Source: Sympetrum striolatum
Lineage: Eukaryota > Arthropoda > Insecta > Odonata > Libellulidae
NCBI GenBank assembly: GCA_947579665.1
Contig: CANPUZ010000070.1
Span: 287,010-351,009, forward strand
Length of the DNA: 64,000 bases
Direction of reading: 5' to 3'
Within the stretch, counting starts at the first letter, position 1, and each line of letters begins with the position of its first letter. Under the pieces are notes generated by a model that was not told the DNA's origin, did no database searches, and saw only the letters and a program-made list of their open reading frames with translations. The position numbers and the translations under genes are program-made. Below, piece by piece: positions 1 through 11,560 of this stretch.

Positions 1-812
1 ATTTATTTTATGTACCCATCTTCTTCTTTTTCTGAGGAAATATTTTAAAACTTATCACTAACTTTTCAGCAATTGTGAATTACAATTTACAATTAATCAG
101 TAATATATAATTCTATTCAACTTTCTCGGTCATCGTCTTCAGCCAGTGCAAATAAGAAGAGATCCTCTTCATCTGATGATATGTCCATTGCCATTTACTA
201 AAATTAAACCGCAAGCGTCCAATAAATCAAATGTGTACAGACAATACCCACGCACTACTGCTCCTGCGAATGTTTCGCGTTGGTCTGTGTTTGCGAAAGT
301 TCGCTCTCCTGGCGTTTCCCGCGCGAATTTCGCTCCCGCGTCCCGCTTCGCGTTCTGCGCCGGTGTGTGCAGGCCTTTACAGCGCTAATTTATGCAGGAA
401 GGAAATGAAGGGAGCCCTACATCCGCACTGAATATCTGTGCTGATTTTGTACAAGTGAAATGTTACAAAAACAAAAGACAGACTACACTTGACTCATTTT
501 TGCATTGAATTAAATTGTATGTACCTACCCATTTATTATTTTAATTAGGAATTATTTTTTGTAAGTTTATATGTATTACATATTTGTAATTTATATGATA
601 ATTTATATTACCTATATGTAATTTACAGTTTCCAAGAGTTTATAAAATAAAATTATTGAAAAAATATGCATTGTTTAATTTTATGTTTGTGTTACTGGTT
701 AATGGCCTTAGTTGCCAAAAACAAATCAATGAATTTTAAAAAAACGTGAAATTCGCTTAATTGGGACAAAATGCCCAAGTCCCGATGTGTCCCAATTAAG
801 CGGAATCGACTG
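1..812 (+). mobile_element. Tigger-like (pogo superfamily) DNA transposon, 3' part
   Basis: This is the 3' end of a cut-and-paste transposon whose 5' part lies outside the window. A degraded transposase C-terminus is readable at about 389-508 and ends in RQTTLDSFLH-stop, the typical tail of Tigger/TIGD transposases. An in-frame stop at 386-388 shows decay. After an AT-rich untranslated part the element ends in the terminal repeat, which read inwards from 812 begins CAGTCGATTCCGCTTAATTG. Within the end a 15-bp sequence (754-768) is repeated in inverted form at 788-802, so the end can form a hairpin. TA at 813-814 would be the target duplication. The upstream part (1-380) has no recognisable transposase motif. 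Confidence 0.75.
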
Positions 813-814
813 TA

Positions 815-846
815 TATCCGGAGAAGCATCTATATATAAGAGATAT
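815..846 (-). mobile_element. Short Helitron-like 5' terminus
   Basis: The stretch reading TATCCGGAGAAGCATCTATA also ends the modular Helitron-like repeats near 10211 and 11346. On the minus strand it starts TC after a host A, as a Helitron 5' end does. It directly follows the Tigger end, so the Tigger probably jumped into this repeat; the rest should lie to the left of the Tigger, outside the window. Confidence 0.4.
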
Positions 847-1014
847 CCAAAGAAACGTCTACAAAAATAGATATGTATGGGGTGTTAACGGAGGTTGGAG
901 ACGATGTATAACCCAGGTTCCATCATGCTAAGAAGGCTTCAACAATATCTCCGGCAAAATAATGAAAGTGGCATTCACCAACCAGCAGTAGGACTGCCTG
1001 GTGAATTATTGTCC

Positions 1015-2186
1015 TAATCCCCCCAAATACAAGTACAATTTTCATGATGAGCTTCTTTAATGGAAATTTATCTGGACGTTAAAGCACCACCCATTCGGAT
1101 GTCCGGGAGGTGGTGGCATTAAAAAGGTCCATCAAGAAGAAAAGAATTACTTCCCTGCAATTCACAACCTACAACTGCTTGAAGAGTGAAGAACGATTGC
1201 TGGAACTACTCAATGAAGCAGAGAAGATAAAATGGGATATCATCGGACTCTGCGAAGTCAGAAGAAAATCAGAGGAGCTACTTACTCTGAAGGAAGGACA
1301 TTTATTCTTTTACAGGGGTACCAAGGATGGAAGGAATGGAGGTGTTGGATTCTTGATCAACAGGAGATGGAAGGATGTGGTAAAAATCGAAGGTGTATCA
1401 GATAGAATTCTTAATCTCACACTAAAGATCAATGAGCGTTACTCAGTACAGGTCATCCAAGTCTACACACCAACAGCAGCAAGCAGCAAAGAGAAAATTG
1501 AAAACTTCTACCACACTCTCGGCACTGAACATGACAAGGATGCCAACTACTACAAAGTCATTATGGGAGATTGTAATGCTCGTGTAGGTCAGTGGGAAGC
1601 TGATGACACTGTTGCAGGACAATACGGACTGGGCCAGAGAAATGAGCAAGGTCACCGCTTACAAGAGTTTGCAGAATGCACCAATATGAATATAACAAAT
1701 ACATACTTTAAGAAAAATGCTACGAGGAAATGGACGTGGAGAGGTCCCAATGCAACAAAAAATGAAATAGACTACATATTGGTAAACAGACTCTACACTG
1801 TAACTAACTGTGAAGTTTTTAATGCAGGAAGGATGAGATAAATATCAATAAACTATCAGTGAACAAGAAGACGTTTCAGCTGGAATTAAAAAATTAATTT
1901 CTCAGCACTTGAGGAGGAAGAACTCGAAAACAAAGTTAGTTGTGAAGAAAGCGGCAGAGGAAGTAGCAAGCATGCCATGAAAACCTAAGGATAAGAAGTT
2001 TAGATATAGAACCCGGCAAATGATGAAATGAAGGAAGCAACTGAAGAATTCAGACACTCCAAGATATAACATTGAATATGCCGAGCTTTGCAAAGCCATC
2101 AGAGTAGCAATCAAGGAAGATGTGAGGAATTTTAATGAAAAGATTGTGCAAGAGGCCATAGAAAATAACAAGAGCATAAAGAGGGC
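1015..2186 (+). pseudogene. LINE fragment, apurinic-like endonuclease domain
   Basis: The open frame 1110-1841 encodes 243 residues of an exonuclease/endonuclease/phosphatase (APE-like) domain of a non-LTR retrotransposon, close to the RTE-type sequences often annotated as craniofacial development protein 2. Visible blocks are TTYNCL, IIGLCEVR (catalytic Glu), GGVGFLI, QVYTPTAASS, VIMGDCNARVG (catalytic Asp and Asn) and EIDYILVN. The last catalytic block (SDH) is missing; the frame ends just before it. The LINE linker continues with stops and frameshifts to about 2186, where it breaks into a Helitron-like module. No reverse transcriptase is attached, so it is a dead fragment. Confidence 0.8.
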
Positions 2187-2530
2187 TAGAGGACGCCTAG
2201 AATTCTGGAATTGAACCCATGACACTGAGGTTCAAAGTCGGCTTTTTTCTGGAGGTTACACGTTATGGACACCACGTCATAGGAATTTCAATAAGTGACA
2301 CTTGTGGAACATGGTTAGAATTTTGATCCTCTATGAATGAATGTATATGTAAATACGAGTAAAATGTAGCTTGCATACTGCAAGCATATAAAATGTATTT
2401 ATAATCTTTATTCACATGCCAATTTCCGAGTTTCAAGGATATCGGGAAGGGCTTAAAAAAATTCTTAGCAATTTCTAATTTTTGTAGACGCCTGGTGTCA
2501 AACCCAGGACCTATTACTCTTTACCTATCA
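2187..2530 (-). mobile_element. Helitron-like modular repeat: C module, then hairpin and F module
   Basis: Bases 2187-2345 match the C module seen at 10023 and 11165 (TGGAATTGAACCCATGACAC, then a TTTTTCTGG block and a TTTCAA tail). At about 2352-2376 the terminal hairpin GCTTGCATACTGCAAGC follows, then an F module with CCTGGTGTCAAACCCAGGAC near 2490-2510. The order end-of-C then hairpin is the same head-to-tail order as at 10212, with the 5' terminal bases shortened. Confidence 0.5.
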
Positions 2531-3029
2531 AAATGCATGCAATATGAGCAAAGGAAATTTTGAATAAAAACCCCAAATAAACTTTCGCGATTTCAAATGT
2601 ATGTCTGAATTCAAATCTAAATTTACAAAAATTATCCTTCTATAGTCACACTACTGCAATTCTTGAGCAATATAACATTTGACATTATATATAAAGTAAA
2701 AACTTTTACCTAAATAGATGATAAGATGCGTTACAACACTGGGATTGTGGTGTCCACTGATTTGGCAGGAAAACCTTCAGGATCTGGAGCATACGGAGAT
2801 GTAGTAAAAATTCTTTAAGCAAAGCTTGAGCCAAACCTAAATGGATGGCTGATAACAACAGGTATCTCCTGCTAATATTGCTTCACCTCATCCTATATCA
2901 GCGGAAGTGGAAAGGAATCCCAAAGGAATCCTCTGGTTCTGTTGACTGTGGACGAAAAAACACAAACATTTCTAATTAGAAAAATACAACATGGCAATAT
3001 TTAAGACAATCTATTATATATAATTCCTT

Positions 3030-3300
3030 CACCAGATTCATTTATGGATATATATAGGTATATAGATAGGCTACTAATTCAGAGGCTAAACCACATGCGT
3101 CACTGACTTGAAATTTTTACAGCTTATAGGCCCTAACGTGAAACCCCCAGAAAAAAATGCAATTTTGAACCTCAGTATCATGGGTTCGATTCCAGAGGGC
3201 CCCAAAGTCTCGTTTTTTCCCAATTAAAAGCATTGCTATGATTTTCGGGAATTAAAAAAATACTTCCCAGATAGGTAGACAATCACAACTCCAGGAGCTT
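3030..3300 (+). mobile_element. Helitron-like C module, opposite orientation
   Basis: Bases 3100-3270 are the reverse complement of the C modules, with ATGGGTTCGATTCCAGAGGG on the plus strand near 3181-3200 and GACTTGAAATTTTTACAG upstream. The TFIIIC-type B-box match GGTTCGATTCC is exact. The piece lies between copies in the other orientation, so it is a separate insertion or an inversion. Confidence 0.5.
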
Positions 3301-3339
3301 ATATATATGGTCATGATCTATTGAAAACATAAATGACTT

Positions 3340-3900
3340 ATACAAAAAACGAGTGAAATGTTGCTTGCATACCGCAAGCAGATCGGCAACACTAATTTCA
3401 TATCGGGACGGTCATGAAAAGAAAAAAAAAAAGGATTGAAAACATTCTCAAAATTCGCTGCAATTTAATCGTCTGGCATCGAACCCGGATCTTTTTGTTA
3501 ATTTTTATATGCAGCAAAACAAAAGATCAACATCTCTAGCTATGTGTGAAAATGCAGGCAGAAATATAGAGTGCAACTGCCTTAAACGACGTTTTACTTT
3601 TCACGAATGTAAATTGCTCTCTGGATTCAAACCAAGGACGATCTTGGAAATCTAAAATATGTTTCCGAAAGTTATCAATCATCTCAATCTATATGCCAAA
3701 TCTCAAGTTTCTATATTATTGGAAAAGGTTTCAAAATAATTCCTAAAAATCGGATCAACTTTTGATTGCAGAGACACCTGGTGTCGAAACCAGGACATAT
3801 TGTAAGCTGTGAATGCACAGTTTGATTTGTAAAGACTGGGTCTTGTGTCATGCAAAGTTTTAAGTCGATAGCATGCCGGGAAGTACAGCTAGCAGCATAA
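3340..3900 (-). mobile_element. Helitron-like modular repeat: 3' hairpin with D, E, F and part of A
   Basis: The 3'-terminal hairpin GCTTGCATACCGCAAGC (3354-3380) is followed by D (GGCATCGAACCCGGATC near 3475-3492), E (GGATTCAAACCAAGGAC near 3622) and F (CCTGGTGTCGAAACCAGG near 3777). A partial A module runs to about 3900. This is the same module order as the best copy at 10213-11347. E and F have point changes in the B-box-like motif, so this copy is older. Confidence 0.5.
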
Positions 3901-3905
3901 AAAAG

Positions 3906-4220
3906 TTACCACCTTCGATGCAACCAGCATAACTCGAGAAGGGCGAGTCTTTCAGATTCTCTGTTTTGAGCGCGCTTTTCGTCTTCCTCTTTATGCCTGG
4001 CACGTTTTGAAGGCTTTTGTGAAGATATATATTTTATAAATAATTGCTGAAAGTCATTGCTTTTGCTGCGGTAGAAGCAGTATTGTATTATGAAAGTATT
4101 AAATTCGTATTTCGTTAAATCGGCTTGAATCTCAAGCGTAATTCGCTCTTCTTCATAAAATATTGGACATGAATTACTTTGGCTGCTCATATCTCCTCCT
4201 AACATAAAATATTCCATCAA
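3906..4220 (-). other. Unassigned 104-codon ORF with a GC-richer, basic C-terminal part
   Basis: Reading leftwards from 4220, the predicted peptide ends in a charged segment (KPSKRARHKEEDEKRAQ, then ERLALLELCWLHRRW) encoded by DNA clearly richer in GC than its surroundings. A possible splice donor (GGTAACT) lies just at its end. I do not recognise the protein. It could be a small exon or an old transposon piece; the N-terminal half looks non-coding. Confidence 0.15.
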
Positions 4221-4229
4221 TGCAGATTT

Positions 4230-7200
4230 AGAATGAAATTGGTTATTTCAGTTAATGCTCCACATGCCCGCAGGATGATCGTTTTCGTAAAGATTATGAT
4301 ACGATAATTAAGAGAATATGAACTACTGTAAATTAGGTCAACGGGAGAAGGGGAAATTAAAAAAATGTAATAAGAATAAAAATGGGGTAATAATGAAACA
4401 ATACCTGCTATTAAAAATAATGATATGTGATAGTGGAATTCAAATAGGAAATAAGTTGCTAGTTTTCATTGAAAACGAATTTGTGAAAGTCGCCACGTTG
4501 TTTGGACGCCATTTACATTTGCAGGGAATTTTGATTTAAATAATTTAAATAGTAGCACACTTTATACTTTATGTGAGATGATATCAGTATAGGCCATCTG
4601 TCCTCGCTATAATCTCGCAATAATCTTTTCGCCATCGGGCTGCGAAAATCATTATCGTTGAGAATAGGGTCATGTTGTCGCGTATTTCGTCATGTAAATC
4701 ACAGCTAAGGAATATATCAAATAATTATTGTCTATACAGAGTTATATTCTTGAAGGATACTCAGCCGAGGGCTCCGGTCGTTTAGGACTTACTACTATCG
4801 AACCTGTAGTCTTTTAACAAACCGCTTTATATTGTATGTGCGAACATTTCTTTTGAATAATTAAATCAGAAGGACTAGTCGCGCAGAGTCGAGTCAAGCA
4901 CCAAAAGAATTGAATAATATACTTCTAATTATTTAATTCCTTTCATTTACACCTTCTCCGTAATAAATGTTTGAATGCTAAAACGATTAATAATTTCAAC
5001 ATTGGAAAAAGGTATGAGCCAACAATTTTAGACATAACAACTCCATTTTTAAAATATACACGTAATGCACTCATGCATGAATAATAAATTTAAATCTGCT
5101 ACTACGGATTTCAGCGGTCAGTCCCCTTTGGTGCTATTTCTGCTCTCCTTGTTTTCGTCTACATAACGGTATATGAGTGCCATTCATACCGGCCTTCTCG
5201 ACGAAACAAAGGTAGCTTCTCCGTGGGGGTGAGAGAGGAAAGAAAAAGGGTCTTCCATGCAGTGGTGACAGGATACGTTTTCAGTCCGACTAAAATTCGA
5301 CGCATCTTTTAGGGTATTTGTGTGAGATAGAAAATTGCTTGAAAATGCCATTCTTAGATGTGGACGGAAATATAATGAAAAGTTCGTCAATGAAGGAATA
5401 TGAATGGTGTTACAGTTAATTACTTATATATTTTTTACATAAAGCATGGAGACGATGATAGGAAAATAAACAATGGGGATATGGAAAATTTTATGTTTAC
5501 TAAGAAGAGAATGCTGATTCTCTTCAACACTAAGGCAATACATCTAAAAATGTAACTTTACATTTTTAGATGTATTATCTTTAGATAATTTGGTAAACAG
5601 GCTCAGAAGTGATGTGCACAGGTCCTGGGATGTAGGCTGTTTATAAGATTGAGAAAATGGTTCAATTACATGATTGAGAAAACGATGTAAGCCATTTTAA
5701 GAGAAAATAATGCAGGTTAGAAGGTGACCGGAAAAATATTTTTTCAATGGTTCAGCCAGAGAGAATGTAAATGAGATCAACCATTCGAAAAAGTTCCGAT
5801 TTTTGTGGCAGTGTTCAAGTTTCATTTTCCTTACCTACTGCATTTGGTGTTATGTGAACTTACTTCTAAATCGTTCATTTACATCCAAAATTCATAAACC
5901 ATTAACAATAGACCTATCATAGTCGAAATTATTTATTATCACTGTAAATTTATTTTGCTTCGAAAATTAGTAGGATATAATCACGTAGGCATATAAAAAT
6001 ATGTATACAATTTGCATACATTCATGCATATAAATAGAGCTTCCGCCAGTTAATCATAAATGCCGAGGAATTCACACATTTAAATTTCTGCACCTTCAAG
6101 ATATCGTAAATGTCTTCCTTATCTTTAAACCAAAAAGTTTTAAGGAAGAATAGGCGAGGCCCATGAAACCAGCATTAATATTCAGCAGTAATAGATTCTC
6201 CTGACAATAAGAAATATTTCCCCAGAAGGGAAGCTTTACCCATCTTATTTAAGAGTAATTATGGGTAATAAGTATGAGATGTCAGTATTTCTAGTGCTGT
6301 ATCTGATAATGGCTGATGGACTTAACTGGCCTCTCATTAAAAAAAGGAAAGGGAAAATACGAAGCCTAAATTCTAATTATTAAACGGCTGTTACCGATGT
6401 AAGGGCAACTCAAATTGATTACGCCTGATTTAGTAGTTTTACTAAATGTAATTTCCGTAAAAATATAGTCATTGCTCAACGACTAAAAGAAATGGCGGAA
6501 ATAACTAAGGACAAAGATTCAAAATTTCTTATATAACGCTATTTCACAAAGTAACGGCTTCTTCAATAAATTTGACTATAAGGAAATTATTCAGAGAACT
6601 TGAACCAAAGAAAGCTGCATCCATTGCGAAGGAAATTGATTACAATCATCGGGAAGGGGTAATCTGAAGATTATTGATATTCTGGGCAGGCAGACGTTTA
6701 GAACTAGTTCCCCTTAATGGATAAAAGAAAGTTTAACTAAATATTGTGACCGGGTGTAATCGTTAAAATTCCGTAAGCTACGCGTATAATTTTATCATTG
6801 AGAATCTTCAAGGGATCTGAGAAGAGCACACAAACACTGGGAACGGTCTCCCAGACTGCCCATGTCTCGGACCGTCTCTGCTTTCAGCAGTAGAATTAAA
6901 CATATATTAACCATAGAAAGATCACTCCCGTAGAAACTTAAGCTTCGTAAATGCCAATTCCAATATTACGTTCTCAATATTTACATTCAACTTTTCAGGC
7001 CTTTTTCGCTATTTCTTCTAACCAATGTTTTTCATAAACCTTTGGGACATCCTTACAAATCAATCAACAACAAAACGGGAAAATTTAAGAGATAGCTATT
7101 TGCGTAAACTAGCGTTCCTTTGGTTCTTTTTTATTACTATCATTGGATGTATAGGGTTTTCAATTCTTTTATTCCATTAAAAGATAGACACAGTTATTAG

Positions 7201-8640
7201 TTTCGTAGATTTTAAGAACCTTTAAAATTAATATAAAAAACACCAAAAGCAAGTGAATATATTTTTTCTCTCAGTGTTGATGATAGCCAAAACGTTAAAC
7301 TCATCTTGATTCACTTATAAAATTTGCTAGTATATCTCACCTGGTTTATAAAATAAAAAATAAGGATGTCATTTAAATACGTATTTAAACTCAATTATAA
7401 TCGTCATTACTGTAACACACACGCAATAACTTGCCCATTCTGTGTCGAGTACTAAAAACTCATACCTCTAGCCAAGTCTTAGGTTTGGTTAGACCTCGAT
7501 TAACCCATTGTCATGCAAAAGTAACAGATCTACGGATAGCGGTCTTATCATTTTCCATAACTGATAATTAAAAGATGGTTTTCTTAAAATACTGAGAACT
7601 TTGAAATAAACAAATTGTAATACTCTTCGGAGGTGATTCGTTGATCAATAAATAGCTAAAAATACGAGAGGAGTAACTTTTGAGAAATAAAATTTCGAGA
7701 ATTTTACCAAAAGGACGTCTACCGCTGGCCATTTACTACAGTATTTACTGGAAGCCATTACTTTGAAACGATAAGGAATCCATGGATCCAATTTTTAGGA
7801 CAGTGGTTTCATCAAGCTATTTATTATTATTTTCATTTAATCCACATCAGATAAACAGTGAGATCTCGTAAGTTTTAGGCCGAAGAACATACAATATTTC
7901 TAATCTGTTGCTCTGCAGTCCCACTTTATGAGATATTTATTTCTTCGAGTCATTCTTCTAATTGCGAGCTAAAAATTAAACATATATCAGAGAAGGCTAG
8001 CGAACACAATATTTTAGATAACATCAAAATGAATCAAGCAAATTGCAACCCAAATACTCTTCTCCCAACGAGAAAGTTTTTCCTTTCCATTCCCGTTTGG
8101 CAACAAAAGGATTATCTTGCCCTTCTCCCCCACCTATTTCGTTTTGTCCTGTTTAACAGTTTTCCCGGTATTCTACCCTTTCAAGGGCAGGTAACATTTT
8201 TGTTCCCTTCTTTTCTCCAGGCACATGCCATATGGAGGATCGCGTATTTATGTAAATGTTGAAGATAGTGATAGTAAGCGTAGAAGCTAATTGTGTGAAT
8301 TTTTCAACAGTGTTGTTATCAGGATAATTTAATTTTACAAATTAATGGATTATACAATCTATAGTAGTCACGAGAGTAAGGGGAAATGGTAATCTAGAAA
8401 AGAATATTCGTTATTTAAATCAATCGAATGAGCTTTAACTTTGAGGAACTCCATAGGTAACTAAACACAAAGAAATAAATAATTTTGTCAAAGTTATACG
8501 ACTTTCTGTGTGGAAGTTTTGGCACTTTTATTTCCTTGTGTTTATTCCTTACTTATTTCTCTTGATAATAGAACGATTTTCAATTGGGAAAGTTTAACGA
8601 AAGGTGTCTAAAAGCAATCAAATTACAGTGATCTACCGAA
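4230..8640. other. Long stretch with no recognised gene
   Basis: This is AT-rich sequence with many stops in all frames. I see one short palindrome near 5545-5575 (ATCTAAAAATGTAA and its complement) but no coding domain, RNA gene or clear transposon end. It may be intron sequence if the minus-strand E2F-like gene extends this far left; that is inference only. Confidence 0.3.
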
Positions 8641-8651
8641 TCATGCACATA

Positions 8652-8930
8652 TCTTATATATTAAAATTCAGCCTGCGTATGTTTGTGCCCGCAAAACTCG
8701 AAAACCACTCGGTCGATTGACTTGAATTTTTTACAGAACATTGCATTCAAATATATATATATATACGAAAGTGTTTATATTGTAAAAAATGGTGACACTT
8801 CGTCCTTGCTTCGATCCCAGACGAGTCAAAGCATTTCCGTGAGAAATGCACGTAAAGTTCATTTTTGTCTCTGCATGCTTCATTTCTTTTGCAAAATTAA
8901 ATTAAAAATAATAGTCATACGAGATTGAGA
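8652..8930 (+). mobile_element. Helitron-like 5' end, plus orientation
   Basis: TC at 8652 follows a host A and starts TCTTATATATTAAAATTC, then GCCTGCGTATGTTTGTGCC and ACTCGAAAACCACTCGGTCG with a TTGACTTGAATTTTTTACAG tail. This layout is common at the 5' ends of insect Helitrons. A B-box-like GCTTCGATCCC occurs near 8811. No 3' end was found; the element fades out by about 8930. Confidence 0.45.
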
Positions 8931-9589
8931 CAAGAACCAATAGCAGAGTAAATGAATAGAAAACCTTATTTTGGTCGTTTATTGTTGTTTCCGAATTGAT
9001 TTTTTGAGATATTTTACGGAATACACGAAAAGTTTTGTGAGTATAAACAGCCGGTCCCCCTGACGACAAATGCCATTTTTGAATCCGAGATCCTGCTTTT
9101 TGGCCTATTTGAAATTAGGAAGAAGAGAAAAGTTGCTGGTTTCGTTCACATTGATGAGCATAATCAATCGTTGGAAGTGATTTATACGATCGATTTTCGA
9201 AAAACGAAATGTGAGTTAATTTGATACCGAATGTTGTATTCAGTTAAATTCATTTGTATTGTTTTGGAAATTATTTAATAATCTGTTATCGAAAATTAAA
9301 GTGAGAGTGACTTTGAATGCTGCATTCAATTCGATTCATTTCTTTAGTTATCTTCCAGTTGATCGTCGTCAAATTAAATAGTACGCGTTAACACATCAAA
9401 TGTTGCGGCAGATAATGGATAGTAGTAAATGATCATTATATAAATAACGAAAATTCTCCATCCAAACGCGAGAGCCGAGCTAGCGTAACGTACCATGTTC
9501 TCCATCTTTCTTTTCTCTCCCTCCCTTTTCGAGAGAAAGGCTCGCCGGCCCGAATTTTGGACTTAGAATTTCTTGGTGGGTCAGGGGTG

Positions 9590-10212
9590 GTAACTTTTTT
9601 TTGCTGTTAGCTGTACCTAAATATTGTTTCCGTTATCTCCGTAAGAAATGCATTGAGAATTGCAAATGGCCCTCTGGGATCGAACCAAGGACCATCAGTG
9701 AACATGTAAGATTTGATTATGAAATATATTCATGATATCTATCTACGTGCCGAGTTTCAAGTATCCATATTATCGGGAAAGGATCCAAAAAAAAATCTTC
9801 AAAATCGCCGCGATGCATTTTAAACGGCCGATTTTTGCCCCGACCTAGCATCGAACCATAAACCATGTTCGGCGATGTCTTTTTTATTTTCGTTGGATAT
9901 CCACGGCATCTAGCGATCCCTCGAATTTCCACTCTCTACCTTTCCGAGAAGTGCCTCAAAAAAATTTTCGAAAATCTTCACCATATATCCTTATGGAGTA
10001 AATCGGGACTTTGGGGCCTTCTGGAATCGAACCCATGACACTGAGATTCAAAGTCGGATTTTTCTGGAGGTTACACGATATGGCCAATATGTTGTAAAAA
10101 TTTCAAGTCAGTGGCACTTGTGGAACATGCTTAGACTTTTGATGCCCTATGAATGAATGAATGAGTGAGTGTGTATATAGGTATATCCGGAGAAGCGTCT
10201 ATATATAATTGA
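9590..10212 (-). mobile_element. Helitron-like modular repeat, copy 2 (modules A-B-C, truncated)
   Basis: Three diverged monomers lie in a row, with B-box-like motifs (minus strand) at 9676-9686 (A), 9847-9857 (B) and 10023-10033 (C). The 5' end on the minus strand is TCAATTATATATAGACGC starting at 10212, which abuts the 3' end of the neighbouring copy (10213-11347) with no base between. F, E and D are missing to the left, so the copy is truncated near 9590. The ORF in this stretch is a by-product of the repeat. Confidence 0.6.
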
Positions 10213-11347
10213 CAAGTAAAATGTAGCTTGCATACTGCAAGCACATCGGCAATACTAATTTTATATCTGCATCATATCGGGACGGCCATCAAAAGAAAAA
10301 AAAAGAGATTGAAAATATTCTTAAAATTCGCTGCAATTTAATCGTCTGGCATCGAACCTAGGCCCTCCTGGTGTACCTACTATGCAGCACAAAGGAAAAT
10401 CACCATCTCTTACTATGTGTGAAAATTCAGCCAAAAATATTGGCTAAAACTGCCTCAAACTACGTTCTACTTTTCAATAATGTAAATGGCTCTCTGGATT
10501 CGAACCAAGGACGATCTAGGAAATCTAAAACATGTTTTAGAAATCTATCTATGTTCTCTATCTATATACCTAATTTCATGTGTTAACATTGTTGGGAAGG
10601 GGTTAAAATTAATTCTTAAAAATCAGATAATTTACTGATTGTAGAGACGCCTGGTGTCGAACCCAGGAAATATTGGTAGCTGTGAATGCACAGTATGACT
10701 TTTTAAAACTTCATATTATTTCATACTAAGTTTGAAGTTGATATCATATCGGAAAGTACCTAAAACTTTTTTCTGTTATCTCCATAAGAAATGGATTAAG
10801 GAATGTAAATGGCTCTCTGGAATCGAACCAAGGACCATCAGCGAATGTGTAAAATTTGATTACGAAATATTGTTATGATCTCCAACTCCATGCCGAATTT
10901 CAAGTTTCCATGCCATCGGGAAAGGGTCCAAAAAAGATCTTAAAAATTGCCACAATGTATTTTAAACGGCCGACTTTTGCCTCGACCTAGCATCGAACCC
11001 AGGATATTTTCCGTAAAACTCATTTATGTTTTTGATAGATCCTGATCATTTATATAGTCTCCTTGAGTTTCGATTCTCTACCTATCCGGAATTTTTTTTT
11101 TTTAAATTCCCAAAAATCAAAGCAATGCATTTAAACAGGAAAAATCGTGACTTTGGGCCCCTCTGGAATCGAACCCATGACACTGAGGTTCAAAATCGCA
11201 ATTTTTCTGGTGGTTACACCTTATGGCCAATATGTCGTAAAAATTTCAAGTCAATGACGCTTCTAGTTTAGGCTGTGAATTTGTATCCTCTCTATCTATC
11301 TATCTATATACATGAATGAATCCGGAGAAGCATCTATATATAATAGA
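10213..11347 (-). mobile_element. Helitron-like modular repeat, apparently complete (six B-box modules)
   Basis: On the minus strand it starts A|TC (11347) with TATTATATATAGATGCTTC and ends with the hairpin GCTTGCAGTATGCAAGC, a 9-10-base spacer and CTTG|T at 10213. Helitrons start TC and end hairpin plus CTRR between A and T; here CTTG stands for CTRR. Six diverged monomers of 148-176 bp each carry GGNNTCGAACC on the plus strand, that is GGTTCGANNCC on the element strand: D 10348, E 10496, F 10653, A 10819, B 10989 (AG for GG), C 11165. No ORF of note, so non-autonomous. Confidence 0.6.
11295..11318 (+). repeat. CTAT microsatellite
   Basis: Short run of TCTATCTATCTATCTATA inside the 5' part of the Helitron-like repeat. 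Confidence 0.8.
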
Positions 11348-11364
11348 TAGAAGATAAGACCATG

Positions 11365-11560
11365 CTATTCCTGGGTTTGATGCCAGATCACATTAACATT
11401 TCTCACATAGGGATTTTATGTGAAAAGTAGGATGTAATTTGAGTAAGTTGCAGCCAATACTTCTGCTTGAATTTCCTTGCATAGTTAAAGATGGTGATGC
11501 TCTATAGTGTTGCGTAGGAAGTATCACCAGAAAGACCTGGGTTCGACTGTGGGCGGTAAA
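11365..11560 (+). mobile_element. Helitron-like modules E and D, plus orientation
   Basis: The stretch is a diverged reverse complement of the D-E part of the copy at 10213-11347, with CCTGGGTTTGATGCCAGATC at about 11381 and ACCTGGGTTCGACTGTGGG near 11529. It follows the complete copy almost directly but in opposite orientation. Confidence 0.4.

Noticed and set aside
146..431. Two overlapping ORFs at the window start
   Set aside because: They overlap the degraded Tigger C-terminus and show no domain; the sequence is GC-richer but the frames are not supported.
5540..5580. Transcription terminator-like hairpin
   Set aside because: An AT-only palindrome in a eukaryotic AT-rich region; nothing links it to a transcript.
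9660..11180. Cluster of tRNA genes or tRNA fragments
   Set aside because: Only the T-arm/B-box-like part is present; no A box, D-arm or acceptor stem could be matched in any of the monomers.
9660..11180. CRISPR array
   Set aside because: Motif spacing is regular but the repeats are diverged, spacers are homologous to each other, and the genome is eukaryotic.
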